Source: VXPQ01 sp965232485 (GTDB lineage Bacteria > Bacteroidota > Rhodothermia > Rhodothermales > VXPQ01). Taken from it: DNA of 64,000 nucleotides. Positions 35,246 to 44,455 of the stretch are shown here, in pieces. The notes below the pieces were generated by a model, which was not told the DNA's origin, did no database searches, and worked only from the letters and a program-made list of their open reading frames with translations. A program made the translations under genes and the position numbers. Location: NCBI GenBank assembly GCA_965232485.1, contig OZ246975.1, forward strand, positions 1,364,001 to 1,428,000, read 5' to 3'. How positions within the stretch are numbered: position 1 is the stretch's first letter; the number at the start of each line of letters is the position of its first letter.

Positions 35246-38200
35246 TTGCTCTTCTCCGGTTTCAGCTATGCAACGGTCAACTACCGTCGCCTGCTCCGGG
35301 AAACGGCTCGGATCTTTCTGGCCGCAGCGTTCCTGCCGCTGCTGCTCGGCCTTGCCGCCGGGGCGCAGGCGCAGACCATGGTGCCGAACGACTGGGCGCT
35401 CAAACCCTCCGGCCTGGGCGACGGCGACCAGTTCCGGCTGATGTTCCTCACGTCGACGACGCGCAATGCGACCTCGTCGGACATCGCGGACTACGACAGC
35501 TTCGTGCAGGGCCGCGCCGCGGCCGGGCACTCGGCGATCCAGTCCTACAGCGCGCAGTTCCGCGCGGTCGCCTCGACCCCTACGGTGGACGCGCACGACA
35601 ACGCCATGACCACCGGTACGGGCGTGCCGATCTACTGGCTGGGCGGCGCCAAGGTCGCCGACGACTACGCCGACTTCCACGACGGGACATGGGCCAACCC
35701 CGTGGGAAGGGATGAATCCAGAGGAGCAGTTGCCGCAGGTACAGAATTTTGGAGCGGCAGCAATGATGACGGCACCAAGGACACAGCTGGGAACTTCGAT
35801 CTTGCGCTGGGGGGGAACAATATTATTACGACATTTGGCAATACCCAGAGCGGATTGGATTACACCTCCACTGTTCCAAGCGACAATAAGCGTCTCCTCG
35901 GCCTGTCCCCGGTCTTCGAGGTCGGCGCCGGCGCCCCGGCGATTACAATCTCAGGCGGCAGCGCGGTCACAGAGGGAACGGCGGCGGACTTCACAGTGAC
36001 GGCGAGCCCGGCGCCGACCGCGAACCTGCCCGTGAACCTGTCGGTGGCGGACGCCCCGCACTCGGACTTCGTGTCCGCGGCGAACGAGGGAACCGGCAAG
36101 ACGGTGACGGTCCCGACCACCGGCTCCGTAACCTACAGCGTGGCGACCGCGAACAACAGCGCCGACGAGCCGAACGGCCCGGTGACGGTCACGGTGGAGA
36201 CGGGGACGGGCTACACCGTGGGGGACCCCGGCACCGCGTCGGTGACGGTGACGGACAACGACACGACGACGGTGACGCTCTCCGGCGCGGCCGGGGACCT
36301 CATCGAGGGAGACGAGAAAAACATCCTCCTGACGCTGGGCCGCGGCCTCAGGCAGGGCGAGACGCTGACGGCGCCGCTGACGTTCGCCGGCGCGGCGACG
36401 CGCAACAGCGACTACGCGCTCGCCTGCCCGTCGCCCTTGCCTGCGGGGGTGACGTGCAGCAACCTGAACAGCGGCTCGGCCTCCGTCGCGTTCACTGGCC
36501 CGGCGACGGGGACGACGGCGACGTCCGTGACCATCGAGCTGACGGCGACGGCGGACAACGCGGCGGAGGCGACGGCGGAGACGGTTGAAATCGGCCTCGG
36601 CGCGCTGACGTCGACGGGCCTGGGCGGCGCCGCGAAGGGCGTGGACAACCTCGCGGACTTCACCATCGCGGACCCGGCGCCTCCCGAGGCGAACTTCGCA
36701 GCGGCCTCGTCGAGCGCGGCGGAGAACGCAGGCACGCATAACGTGGGCGTAACGCTGAGCTTCGCGCCGACGGCGAACCTCACGCTCGACTATACGGTGG
36801 GCGGCACGGCGACGTCGGCTACGGACTACGCGGCGCTGGCGGGCACGGTCGCGGTAACGGCGAACGCGACGACCGTGAACATTCCTGTGTCGATCACGGA
36901 CGACGACGCCGTCGAGGGGGCCGAGACGGTGACGCTGACGCTGACGGCGGGCTCGGGCTACGCGGTGGGCGCGACGAACGTGCATACGCTGACGATCCAG
37001 GACAACGACGCGGCGCCTCCTGAGGCGAACTTCGCGGCGGCCTCGTCGAGCGCGGCGGAGAACGCAGGCACGCATAACGTGGGCGTAACGCTGAGCTTGG
37101 CGCCGACGGCGAACCTCACGCTCAACTACACGGTGGGCGGCTCGGCGACGTCGGCTACGGACTACGCGGCGCTGACGGGCGAGGTCGCGGTAGCGGCGAA
37201 CGCGACGAGCGTGAACATTCCTGTGTCGATCACGGACGACGAGGCCGTCGAGGGGGCCGAGACGGTGACGCTGACGCTGACGGCGGGCTCGGGCTACGCG
37301 GTGGGCGCGACGAACGTGCATACGCTGACGATCCAGGACAACGACGACTCTCCGCCGGCGACGCCTGAGGCGAACTTCGCGGCGGTCTCGTCGAGCGCGG
37401 CGGAGAACGCGGGCGCGATCAACGTAGGCGTGACGCTGAACCCGGCGCCGACGGCGAACCTCACGCTCAACTACACGGTGGGCGGCACGGCGACGTCGGC
37501 TACGGACTACGCGGCGCTGACGGGCGAGGTCGCGGTAGCGGCGAACGCGACGACCGTGAACATTCCTGTGTCGATCACGGACGACGCCGCCGCGGAGGGC
37601 GCCGAGACGGTGACGCTGACGCTGGCGGCGGGATCGGGCTACGCGGTGGGCGCGACGAACGTACATACGCTGACGATCCAGGACAACGACGACTCTCCGC
37701 CGGTTGTCCCTCCGACAGGACCGCCGCCCTCGACGCCCGAAGTGACGCTCTCGGCTTCGCCGAACCCGGTGACCGAAGGCGAAACGATCACCGTCACGGC
37801 GACGCTCTCGGAGGCGCTCGCGACAGACGTGACCATACCCCTCGCGATCACAGCGGGCACGGCCGAAGCAGGCGACTACGGACCGCTCGCCTCCATCGCG
37901 ATCGCGGCGAACGAGACAAGCGGAACAGGCGACATCGCCACGAACGTAGACGACGACGCGGACGACGAAACATTCACCGTAGCCCTCGGCGACTTGCCCG
38001 GCGGCGTGCAGCCCGGCGCGCCCGCCTCCGTCGAACTGACCATCACGGACGCGCAAAGCGTCACCTCCGTCGAAGGCGAAGAGGAGATACCCGAAGCCTT
38101 TGCGCTGGAGCAAAACTATCCGAATCCGTTCAATCCGTCGACCACGATCCGCTTCGCGCTCGACAAGGCGCAGCGCGTACGCCTGACGGTCTACGACCTG

Positions 38201-38356
38201 CTCGGACAAGAGGTGCGCGTACTCGTCGACGGCGTACGGCCGGCGGCGCGCTACGACGTCGCGTTCGACGCCGCGGACCTCGCCAGCGGCACATACCTCT
38301 ACGTCCTTCGAGCGGAGAGCCAGGTCGCCGTCAAAACCATGTCCCTGCTCAAGTAA
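35246..38356 (+). CDS. Secreted Calx-beta repeat protein with type IX sorting domain (paralog 1)
   Basis: A 1036-aa surface or secreted protein. From TTG 35246 it has a signal peptide (RIFLAAAFLPLLLGLAAGAQAQ), an N-terminal globular region of about 190 residues (WALKPSGLGDGDQFRLMFLT, SNDDGTKDTAGNFDL) and Calx-beta-type repeats carrying the Ca-binding end motif V(T)DND or IQDND. Three of these are tandem near-identical copies. The C-terminus is a type A type-IX sorting domain: FALEQNYPNPFNPSTTIRFA, LTVYDLLGQEVRVLV, SGTYLYVLRAES, VKTMSLLK. No adhesion assay can be inferred, but repeats of this kind are usual in adhesins. The true start may be an upstream ATG gated by the poly-C tract. Confidence 0.85.
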   Translation: MLFSGFSYATVNYRRLLRETARIFLAAAFLPLLLGLAAGAQAQTMVPNDWALKPSGLGDGDQFRLMFLTSTTRNATSSDIADYDSFVQGRAAAGHSAIQSYSAQFRAVASTPTVDAHDNAMTTGTGVPIYWLGGAKVADDYADFHDGTWANPVGRDESRGAVAAGTEFWSGSNDDGTKDTAGNFDLALGGNNIITTFGNTQSGLDYTSTVPSDNKRLLGLSPVFEVGAGAPAITISGGSAVTEGTAADFTVTASPAPTANLPVNLSVADAPHSDFVSAANEGTGKTVTVPTTGSVTYSVATANNSADEPNGPVTVTVETGTGYTVGDPGTASVTVTDNDTTTVTLSGAAGDLIEGDEKNILLTLGRGLRQGETLTAPLTFAGAATRNSDYALACPSPLPAGVTCSNLNSGSASVAFTGPATGTTATSVTIELTATADNAAEATAETVEIGLGALTSTGLGGAAKGVDNLADFTIADPAPPEANFAAASSSAAENAGTHNVGVTLSFAPTANLTLDYTVGGTATSATDYAALAGTVAVTANATTVNIPVSITDDDAVEGAETVTLTLTAGSGYAVGATNVHTLTIQDNDAAPPEANFAAASSSAAENAGTHNVGVTLSLAPTANLTLNYTVGGSATSATDYAALTGEVAVAANATSVNIPVSITDDEAVEGAETVTLTLTAGSGYAVGATNVHTLTIQDNDDSPPATPEANFAAVSSSAAENAGAINVGVTLNPAPTANLTLNYTVGGTATSATDYAALTGEVAVAANATTVNIPVSITDDAAAEGAETVTLTLAAGSGYAVGATNVHTLTIQDNDDSPPVVPPTGPPPSTPEVTLSASPNPVTEGETITVTATLSEALATDVTIPLAITAGTAEAGDYGPLASIAIAANETSGTGDIATNVDDDADDETFTVALGDLPGGVQPGAPASVELTITDAQSVTSVEGEEEIPEAFALEQNYPNPFNPSTTIRFALDKAQRVRLTVYDLLGQEVRVLVDGVRPAARYDVAFDAADLASGTYLYVLRAESQVAVKTMSLLK
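36683..37690 (+). repeat. Three tandem Calx-beta coding repeats of about 336-345 bp
   Basis: Units begin at about 36683, 37019 and 37364 with GAGGCGAACTTCGC and end with ACGATCCAGGACAACGAC. They are nearly identical at DNA level over most of their length, with the third 9 bp longer at its joint. One related unit occurs in the second paralog near 41930-42245. Such repeats allow copy-number change by recombination. Confidence 0.85.
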
Positions 38357-38463
38357 ATCCGGGCGCGGCGTCAGGCGGAATGCGCTCCGGGCGCCGGCGC
38401 GCGGCGCAGAAACCGTTTGGCCCTAACGCTTCCGAAGACGCGAACGCAGGCGGGCGCGGCGCG

Positions 38464-38675
38464 GGCGCAGGCCGGAAGAACGAATCAGCGCATCCTCCGT
38501 GCGTTATCCGCCCTGTTTGCTTACGACGCAATGCAGAGCGGAGCTATGGATGCAAGCGCCCGCCCGACCCGTTGTTCCTCGAAAGGACGCCGCCGCCTGC
38601 GCTGCTTCGTCACGCCTTGCCGACGCGCGCCGCTCAACCCCTAACCTTTGCGGGCTTAATCAGCGTCCTAATATT
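38464..38675. mobile_element. Eroded MITE remnant after paralog 1
   Basis: Contains an end-like AATCAGCGCATCC near 38464-38476 and a clear right half at 38588-38675 (GCCTGCGCTGCTTCGTCACG ... TTTGCGGGCTTAATCAGCGTCC). No gene was seen between 38357 and the IS5 element; the stretch 38676-38841 shows nothing recognisable. Confidence 0.55.
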
Positions 38676-38841
38676 GTTTTGGCGTTCTCCGGTCTTTCCT
38701 GGGCTTCCTCTGAATCACGGTCCCGATCAACAGAAACAGGGGCAACGGGAGCAGGGGGGTGAAATTGTCGTTTTTGGCGAGTAGATTTCCGGTCGCCGTC
38801 TTTCTTTTGTCCCGGGGCTTATATCCGGCTTATATCCTAAA

Positions 38842-40012
38842 GGATACTCTGATTTAATCCCCCGTTTGTATTTTACGGTATATCCCATTACCAATCGAGG
38901 AAATCCGATGCTCCAGTTTTCATTCGAGGACGTAGCCTACCAAAGCCGCACGAAAAAGACGCGTAACCAGCGATTTCTCGAGCAGATGGACTCGGTGCTT
39001 CCATGGGAGGCTTTTCTTTCGGAGTTGGAGCCTTTCTATCCGCAGGGAGCAAGGGGTCGTCCTCCGGTCGGTTTTGAAACGATGCTTCGTATCTACTTCA
39101 TGCAGCAGTGGTTCGGTCATTCGGATCCGGGCATGGAAGACGCTCTTCACGACAATATCGCGATGCGTCGTTTCGCTCGTCTTGACGCGGGCTACGCGCC
39201 GGACGAGACGACGATATGCAAGTTTCGCCACTGGCTCGAGGAGCGCGGGCTGACGAAGAGGCTTCTGTCGATTAGCAACAAGCATCTTCGTGCTCACGGC
39301 GTCATGGTTCGCGAGGGCAGCATAGTGGACGCGACGATCATTTCTGCTCCTGCGTCTACGAAGAACCGCACCGGCGCGCGCGATCCTGAGATGAAGTCCA
39401 CTCGCAAGGCGAACAAGTGGCGTTTCGGGATGAAAGCGCATATCGGCACGGACACGCAGGGCTATGTGCACAGCGTAGAGGTGACGGCTGCGAACGTGCA
39501 CGACGTGACGATGATGGAGCAGTGTCTGCACGGCGAGGAGAAGGAGATTTACGGCGACAAGGGCTACGCGTGCCGAAAGCGCAAGGAGCAGGCCGAGTCG
39601 CAAGGCGTCGCCTGGCGGGTGTTGCGCAAGGCGGCCAGAGGCAGGAAACTGACCTGCGCGGACGCTTCGTTCAATCGCAAGAGCAACCGCATTCGCGCGC
39701 GCGTAGAACATCCCTTCGGGGTGGTCAAGCATCTTTGGGGTTACCGCAAGACGCGCTACCGGGGGTTGCGCAAGAACGCGGCGCAGGTCTATACGCTGTT
39801 TGCGCTGGCGAATTTCTACATGGCGCGCAAGAAATTGATAGCTGTCGCCCGATAGGTATGCCCGAGCGCCCCGTTTTGAGGCGCCCGGGGCGCAAAAACA
39901 CGACAATATCGACGATTTAACGTTGGATTCGACCAAAAATCGCTCCCTGTACGCATCGAAACCTTCAATGCCTTCAATCTGACCCCCAAACACCGGATTG
40001 ATCAGAGTATCC
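38842..40012 (+). mobile_element. Intact IS5-family insertion sequence (1171 bp)
   Basis: Ends GGATACTCTGATTTAATCC (left) and, read inward from the right, GGATACTCTGATCAATCCGG: imperfect terminal inverted repeats of about 25 bp. It is flanked by a perfect 4-bp duplication TAAA (38838-38841 and 40013-40016). It carries one transposase gene. The ends match the terminal repeats of the dispersed MITE family, making it the likely autonomous partner. Confidence 0.92.
38908..39855 (+). CDS. IS5-family transposase
   Basis: A 315-aa DDE transposase very like that of E. coli IS5. The start at ATG 38908 (MLQFSFEDVAYQSRTKKTRN) follows a GAGGA run 7 nt upstream; an earlier alternative start at 38866 adds 14 residues. 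Visible motifs are WEAFLSELEPFYPQGARGRP, RPPVGFETMLRIYFMQQWFG, the first Asp in GSIVDATIISAPASTKN, KWRFGMKAHIGTDTQGYVHS, the second Asp in EIYGDKGYACRK, and the C-terminal IRARVEHPFGVVKHLWGYRK with the catalytic Glu. Intact and likely functional. Confidence 0.96.
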   Translation: MLQFSFEDVAYQSRTKKTRNQRFLEQMDSVLPWEAFLSELEPFYPQGARGRPPVGFETMLRIYFMQQWFGHSDPGMEDALHDNIAMRRFARLDAGYAPDETTICKFRHWLEERGLTKRLLSISNKHLRAHGVMVREGSIVDATIISAPASTKNRTGARDPEMKSTRKANKWRFGMKAHIGTDTQGYVHSVEVTAANVHDVTMMEQCLHGEEKEIYGDKGYACRKRKEQAESQGVAWRVLRKAARGRKLTCADASFNRKSNRIRARVEHPFGVVKHLWGYRKTRYRGLRKNAAQVYTLFALANFYMARKKLIAVAR

Positions 40013-40130
40013 TAAAGATACTCTGATCAAAACTGCTTCGCTCAGCGCGTCGTTTTCGTACGCAAGGGCCATCATGATTGCATCGTTGAAATCAGCAGAA
40101 AACACGGCAGTTTCGCGCCATGACGCAAAC
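40013..40130. mobile_element. One-ended MITE remnant abutting the IS5 element
   Basis: Immediately after the TAAA duplication comes GATACTCTGATCAAAACTGC, a MITE end lacking one G, followed by TTCGCTCAGCGCGTCGTTTT and ATGATTGCATCGTTGAAATC AGC, the usual interior. The match ends around 40125. The start codon of the next gene (40074) lies inside it. Confidence 0.75.
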
Positions 40131-43100
40131 CGCCTTCGACACGGCCTGCTCTGCCTGACGCTGTTCGCGAGTTTTCTCGGCTTCGCACCCGAAACCGCCG
40201 CGCAGATTGCGATGTCCCCTATGGAATTATATGAAGGCGAAAGAATCAGGTTCAACCTTTCGAATTTGCCCGTCATAAATTCGACGGAGATCAACGTCAG
40301 ATTCCGGTCTGACCCTGGAACGGCGACGCTTACGGCGGACTACAAAATTCCGGATTGGAATAAACTTGCAAACGAGACGACCGCCTGGTTCGAAATCGAA
40401 GGGCTGGCCGATAACCTCAATGAAGGCGACGAAACTATCCAACTGGAGATTGGCTTCGACGCAACCACGAACTTCAACGCCGACGTCACCCTTAAGGACG
40501 GTCCGCGTCCCGGTATATTGCTGGTCAGCATCTCGGGAGGCTCGGCGATTACCGAAGGAGAAGACGCCTCCTTCACCCTTTCCGCCTCGCCGCCTCCCAA
40601 CGCAAATCTCCCTGTCAATGTAGCCATTACGCAGAGCGGCGAATATCTCGCGCCAGGCCAGTTCATCAAACGAAAAGTGACTGTCGGCGCAAGCGGCGCA
40701 GCCACCTTCGCCGTGGCGACGAACAACGACAGGGTGGACGAAGCCAACGGCTCGATACAGGTTACCGTCAACGCCGGCGACGGCTACGCGGTGAGCGACC
40801 CCTCCTCGGCGACGGTGACTGTCAGCGACAACGACGATCCAATACCAGTCGTCAGAATTTCGGGCGGCGCGGCAGTGACCGAAGGCGAACGCGCCTCCTT
40901 CACCCTTTCCGCCTCGCCAACCCCGAGCGCAGACCTCTCCGTCCGGGTGCTTGTCTCTTCTGACAACAGTGATTTCAGTGCGCAGAACGAGCTCGGCTTC
41001 CGGAACGTAACGGTCAACACAAGCGGGACGGGCGCCTTCGCCGTGCCCACGATCGACGACGACGAAGACGAGCCCAACGGCTTTATATCCGCCCTCGGCT
41101 TAAGCGGCGCGAACTATCTGATAGGCACGCCCCCTGGGGCGTCGGTGGCCGTCAGCGACAACGACGATCCGGATCCGTCTGTGACGATCGCGGCGGCGTC
41201 GGCTACGGCTACGGAGGGGGCGGCGGCGAGCTTCACGGTGAGCGCAAGCCCGGCTCCGGCGACGAACCTGACGGTGAATCTGAGCGTGGCGGACGCGCCG
41301 CATTCGGATTTCGTGTCCGCCGGCGACGAGGGCGCCGGCAAGACGGTGACGGTCCCGACCACCGGCTCCGCAACCTACAGCGTGGCGACCGCGAACAACA
41401 GCGCCGACGAGCCGAACGGCCCGGTGACGGTCACGGTGGAGACGGGTAACGGCTACACGGTGGGGAGCGCGAGCGCCGCGTCGGTGACGGTGGCAGACAA
41501 CGACACGACGACGGTGACGCTCTCCGGCGCGGCGGGAGACCTCATCGAGGGGGACGCGAAAAACATCCTCCTGACGCTGGGCCGCGGCCTTAGGCAGGGC
41601 GAGACGCTGACGGCGCCGCTGACGTTCGCCGGCGCGGCGACGCGCAACAGCGACTACGCGCTCGCCTGCCCGTCGCCCTTGCCTGCGGGGGTGACGTGCA
41701 GCAACCTGAACAGCGGCTCGGCCTCCGTCGCGTTCACTGGCCCGGCGACGGGGACGACGGCGACGTCCGTGACCATCGCGCTGACGGCGACGGCGGACAA
41801 CGTCGCGGAGGCTGCGGCGGAGACGGTTCAGATCGGCCTCGGCGCGCTGACGTCCACGGGCCTGGGCGGCGCCGCCAGGGGCGTGGACAACCTCGCGGAC
41901 TTCACCATCGCGGACCCGGCGCCTCCTGAGGCGAACTTCGCGGCGGCCTCGTCGAGCGCAGCGGAGAACGCGGGCGCGATCAACGTGGGCGTTACGCTGA
42001 GCTTTGCGCCGACGGCGAACCTCACGCTCAACTATACGGTGGGCGGCTCGGCGACGGCGGGTTCGGACTACGCGGCGCTGTCGGGCACGGTCGCGGTAGC
42101 GTCGGGCGCGACGACCGCGAACATTCGGGTGGCGATCACGGACGACGACGCCGCCGAGCGCGCCGAGACGGTGACGCTGACGCTGGCGGCGGGCTCGGGC
42201 TACGCGGTGGGCTCGACGAATGTGCATACGCTGACGATCCAGGCGAGCGACGACCCTCCGCCGGGGACGCCGTCGGTGACGATCACGGCGGGCCCGGCAG
42301 TGACGGAGGGAGCCGCGGCGAACTTCACGGTGAGCGCGAACCCGGCGCCAGCGTCGTCGATGACGGTGAACCTGACGGTGGCGCAGAGCGGCGACTACGG
42401 CGTGCAAACAGGCGTGCGGACCGTCGCGCTGGACGCAAGCGGTACGACTGCCTTCGCCGTAGAGACGACCGACGACAGCACAAACGAGGCCAGCGGCTCG
42501 GTGCAAGTCACCGTCAACGCCGGCGACGGCTACGCGGTGGGCAGCCCCTCCTCCGCGACCGTCGCGGTGAACGACAACGACGACGCCGTGGCGACGCTGT
42601 CGGCTTCGCCGAACCCGGCGAGCGAAGGCGAGACGATCACCGTCGTCGCGACGCTCTCGCAGGCGCTCGCGACAGACGTGGCCATACCCCTCGCGCTGAC
42701 GGCGAGCACCGCCGAAGCGGGCGACTACGAACCGCTCGCCTCCATCGCTATCGCGGCGAACGAGACAAGCGGAACAGGCGCCATCGCCACGAACGTAGAC
42801 GACGACGCGGACGACGAAACGCTCACCGTAGCCCTCGGCGACCTGCCCGACGGCATGCAGCCCGGCGCGCCCTCCTCCGTCGAACTGACCATCAAGGACG
42901 CGCAAAGCGCCACCTCCGTCGAAGGCGAAGAGGAGATACCCGAAGCCTTCGCGCTGGAGCAAAACTATCCGAATCCGTTCAATCCGTCCACCACGATCCG
43001 CTTCGCGCTCGACAAGGCGCAGCGCGTACGCCTGGCGGTCTACGACCTGCTCGGACACGAAATCCGCGTGTTGATCGACGGCGTGCGACCGGCGGCGCGC

Positions 43101-43205
43101 TACGACGTCGCGTTCGACGCCGCAGACCTCGCCAGCGGCACGTATCTCTACGTCCTTGAAACAGAAAATCAGATCGGCGTCAAAACCATGTCCCTGCTCA
43201 AGTAA
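40074..43205 (+). CDS. Secreted Calx-beta repeat protein with type IX sorting domain (paralog 2)
   Basis: A 1043-aa paralog of the protein at 35.2 kb. The first residues MIASLKSAENTAVSRHD are encoded by MITE sequence; the signal peptide proper follows (RLRHGLLCLTLFASFLGFAP, ending ETAAQ). There is no in-frame ATG between, so the element seems to supply the start (a TTG at 40086 is also inside it). At least six Calx-beta or related repeats follow (ISGGSAITEGEDASFTLSAS, VTVSDNDDP), then the same type-IX sorting C-terminus (NYPNPFNPSTTIRFALDKAQ, VKTMSLLK). The segments at about 41290-41960 and 42940-43205 are almost identical in DNA to paralog 1, which points to recent duplication or gene conversion. 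Confidence 0.85.
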   Translation: MIASLKSAENTAVSRHDANRLRHGLLCLTLFASFLGFAPETAAQIAMSPMELYEGERIRFNLSNLPVINSTEINVRFRSDPGTATLTADYKIPDWNKLANETTAWFEIEGLADNLNEGDETIQLEIGFDATTNFNADVTLKDGPRPGILLVSISGGSAITEGEDASFTLSASPPPNANLPVNVAITQSGEYLAPGQFIKRKVTVGASGAATFAVATNNDRVDEANGSIQVTVNAGDGYAVSDPSSATVTVSDNDDPIPVVRISGGAAVTEGERASFTLSASPTPSADLSVRVLVSSDNSDFSAQNELGFRNVTVNTSGTGAFAVPTIDDDEDEPNGFISALGLSGANYLIGTPPGASVAVSDNDDPDPSVTIAAASATATEGAAASFTVSASPAPATNLTVNLSVADAPHSDFVSAGDEGAGKTVTVPTTGSATYSVATANNSADEPNGPVTVTVETGNGYTVGSASAASVTVADNDTTTVTLSGAAGDLIEGDAKNILLTLGRGLRQGETLTAPLTFAGAATRNSDYALACPSPLPAGVTCSNLNSGSASVAFTGPATGTTATSVTIALTATADNVAEAAAETVQIGLGALTSTGLGGAARGVDNLADFTIADPAPPEANFAAASSSAAENAGAINVGVTLSFAPTANLTLNYTVGGSATAGSDYAALSGTVAVASGATTANIRVAITDDDAAERAETVTLTLAAGSGYAVGSTNVHTLTIQASDDPPPGTPSVTITAGPAVTEGAAANFTVSANPAPASSMTVNLTVAQSGDYGVQTGVRTVALDASGTTAFAVETTDDSTNEASGSVQVTVNAGDGYAVGSPSSATVAVNDNDDAVATLSASPNPASEGETITVVATLSQALATDVAIPLALTASTAEAGDYEPLASIAIAANETSGTGAIATNVDDDADDETLTVALGDLPDGMQPGAPSSVELTIKDAQSATSVEGEEEIPEAFALEQNYPNPFNPSTTIRFALDKAQRVRLAVYDLLGHEIRVLIDGVRPAARYDVAFDAADLASGTYLYVLETENQIGVKTMSLLK

Positions 43206-43363
43206 CGCCCCCGGCAAACGCCTGCGCAACGAAGCGCCCGACCCCAGGACACAGGAATATGACGACAGACAAACATAGTACAGACCAATTCATGCGGAAA
43301 CGAATTGTATGGAACAGGATGGCGCGGAACTCGTGAACATCGGTAATCCTGACAAAATGCACA

Positions 43364-43390
43364 GGATACTCTGGTTAAGTCCGCAAAGCC
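43364..43390. repeat. Solo MITE end upstream of cysD
   Basis: AGGATACTCTGGTTAAGTCC followed by GCAAAG matches the outer 26 bp of the MITE. The rest of the element is absent. It lies 20 nt before the cysD start. The remaining stretch 43206-43363 shows no recognisable feature. Confidence 0.6.
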
Positions 43391-43409
43391 CGGCGTACGC
43401 TATTACAGG

Positions 43410-44360
43410 ATGCTATCCGGCAAGCGTGATTGCCCGCCTCAACGCATAAACGCACCGAAAGCCTTGCGTAATATCCATCTCGAACGGCTGGAATCCGAAG
43501 CCATCTACATCATGCGGGAAACGGCTGCGCAATTCGAGCGGCCCTGCCTGATGTTTTCAGGGGGAAAGGACTCGCTCGTCATGGTGCGCCTGGCCCGGAA
43601 GGCATTCTGGCCCGCACCCATTCCATTTCCCCTGTTGCATGTGGATACCGGACACAATTTCCCGGAAACGATTGCGCTGCGCGACCGGCTCGCCCGGGAA
43701 ATCGGGGCGAAACTCATTGTCCGGACCGTACAGGACTCCATAGACCGGGGGCGCGTCAAGGAAGAAGAGGGCCCGGATGCAAGCCGCAACATGTTGCAAA
43801 TCACTACGCTGCTCGACGCCCTGAACGAACTCAAGGCGGACAGTGCGCTGGGCGGGGCGCGCCGCGACGAAGAAAAGGCCCGCGCCAAGGAGCGTTTCTT
43901 CTCGCACCGGGATCGTTTCGGGCAATGGGACCCCAAGAACCAGCGCCCGGAATTGTGGCATATTTTCAATGGCAGGAAACGTCCCGGGGAGCATTTTCGA
44001 ATCTTCCCGTTGAGCAACTGGACGGAACTGGACGTATGGGAATATATCCTCATGCAGGACATTGAGATTCCCTCCATTTACTTCGCGCATGATCGCGAGA
44101 TTGTAGAGCGAAACGGCATGTTGCTGGCGAAATGCCGTTATATCTCGTTGCTGGACGGGGAAGCATGGACGCGCGAAACGGTCCGGTTCCGCACCGTAGG
44201 CGACATGACCTGCACCGGCGCCATCCGGTCCGACGCCGCCACGCTGGAAGAAATCATTGAGGAGGTAGCCTCGGCCCGCGTCACCGAGCGCGGCGCGCGC
44301 GCCGACGACATGCGCTCGGAAGCCGCCATGGAAGACCGCAAAAGGCAAGGCTACTTTTAA
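43410..44360 (+). CDS. cysD: Sulfate adenylyltransferase subunit 2
   Basis: Catalytic subunit of ATP sulfurylase (ATP + sulfate to APS + PPi). The 316-aa product has LESEAIYIMRETAAQFERPC, the PP-loop MFSGGKDSLVMVRLARKAF near residue 50, HVDTGHNFPETIALRDRL, and WTELDVWEYILMQDIEIPS, ending EDRKRQGYF as in CysD. The start ATG 43410 lies just after a MITE end. cysNC follows after a 95-nt gap with a MITE remnant. Confidence 0.96.
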   Translation: MLSGKRDCPPQRINAPKALRNIHLERLESEAIYIMRETAAQFERPCLMFSGGKDSLVMVRLARKAFWPAPIPFPLLHVDTGHNFPETIALRDRLAREIGAKLIVRTVQDSIDRGRVKEEEGPDASRNMLQITTLLDALNELKADSALGGARRDEEKARAKERFFSHRDRFGQWDPKNQRPELWHIFNGRKRPGEHFRIFPLSNWTELDVWEYILMQDIEIPSIYFAHDREIVERNGMLLAKCRYISLLDGEAWTRETVRFRTVGDMTCTGAIRSDAATLEEIIEEVASARVTERGARADDMRSEAAMEDRKRQGYF

Positions 44361-44440
44361 GAATGCTCCGATTAAGCCCACTTTGATCAGCGCTTCTCTT
44401 TCACGCGCAAAGCACGACTCGACCGCATCCCGCCGCCATC
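44361..44440. mobile_element. One-ended MITE remnant between cysD and cysNC
   Basis: AATGCTCCGATTAAGCCCAC TTTGATCAGCGCTTCTCTTT and CACGCGCAAAGCACGACTCG match the outer 70-80 bp of the MITE. It separates two genes that are normally tightly coupled. Confidence 0.65.
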
Positions 44441-44455
44441 ACACAGCTCCCTTCG

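Noticed and set aside
35951..38209. 752-codon minus-strand frame opposite Calx-beta paralog 1
   Set aside because: Arg/Val-rich translation caused by the repeat coding DNA; the same happens opposite paralog 2 (41100-43229).
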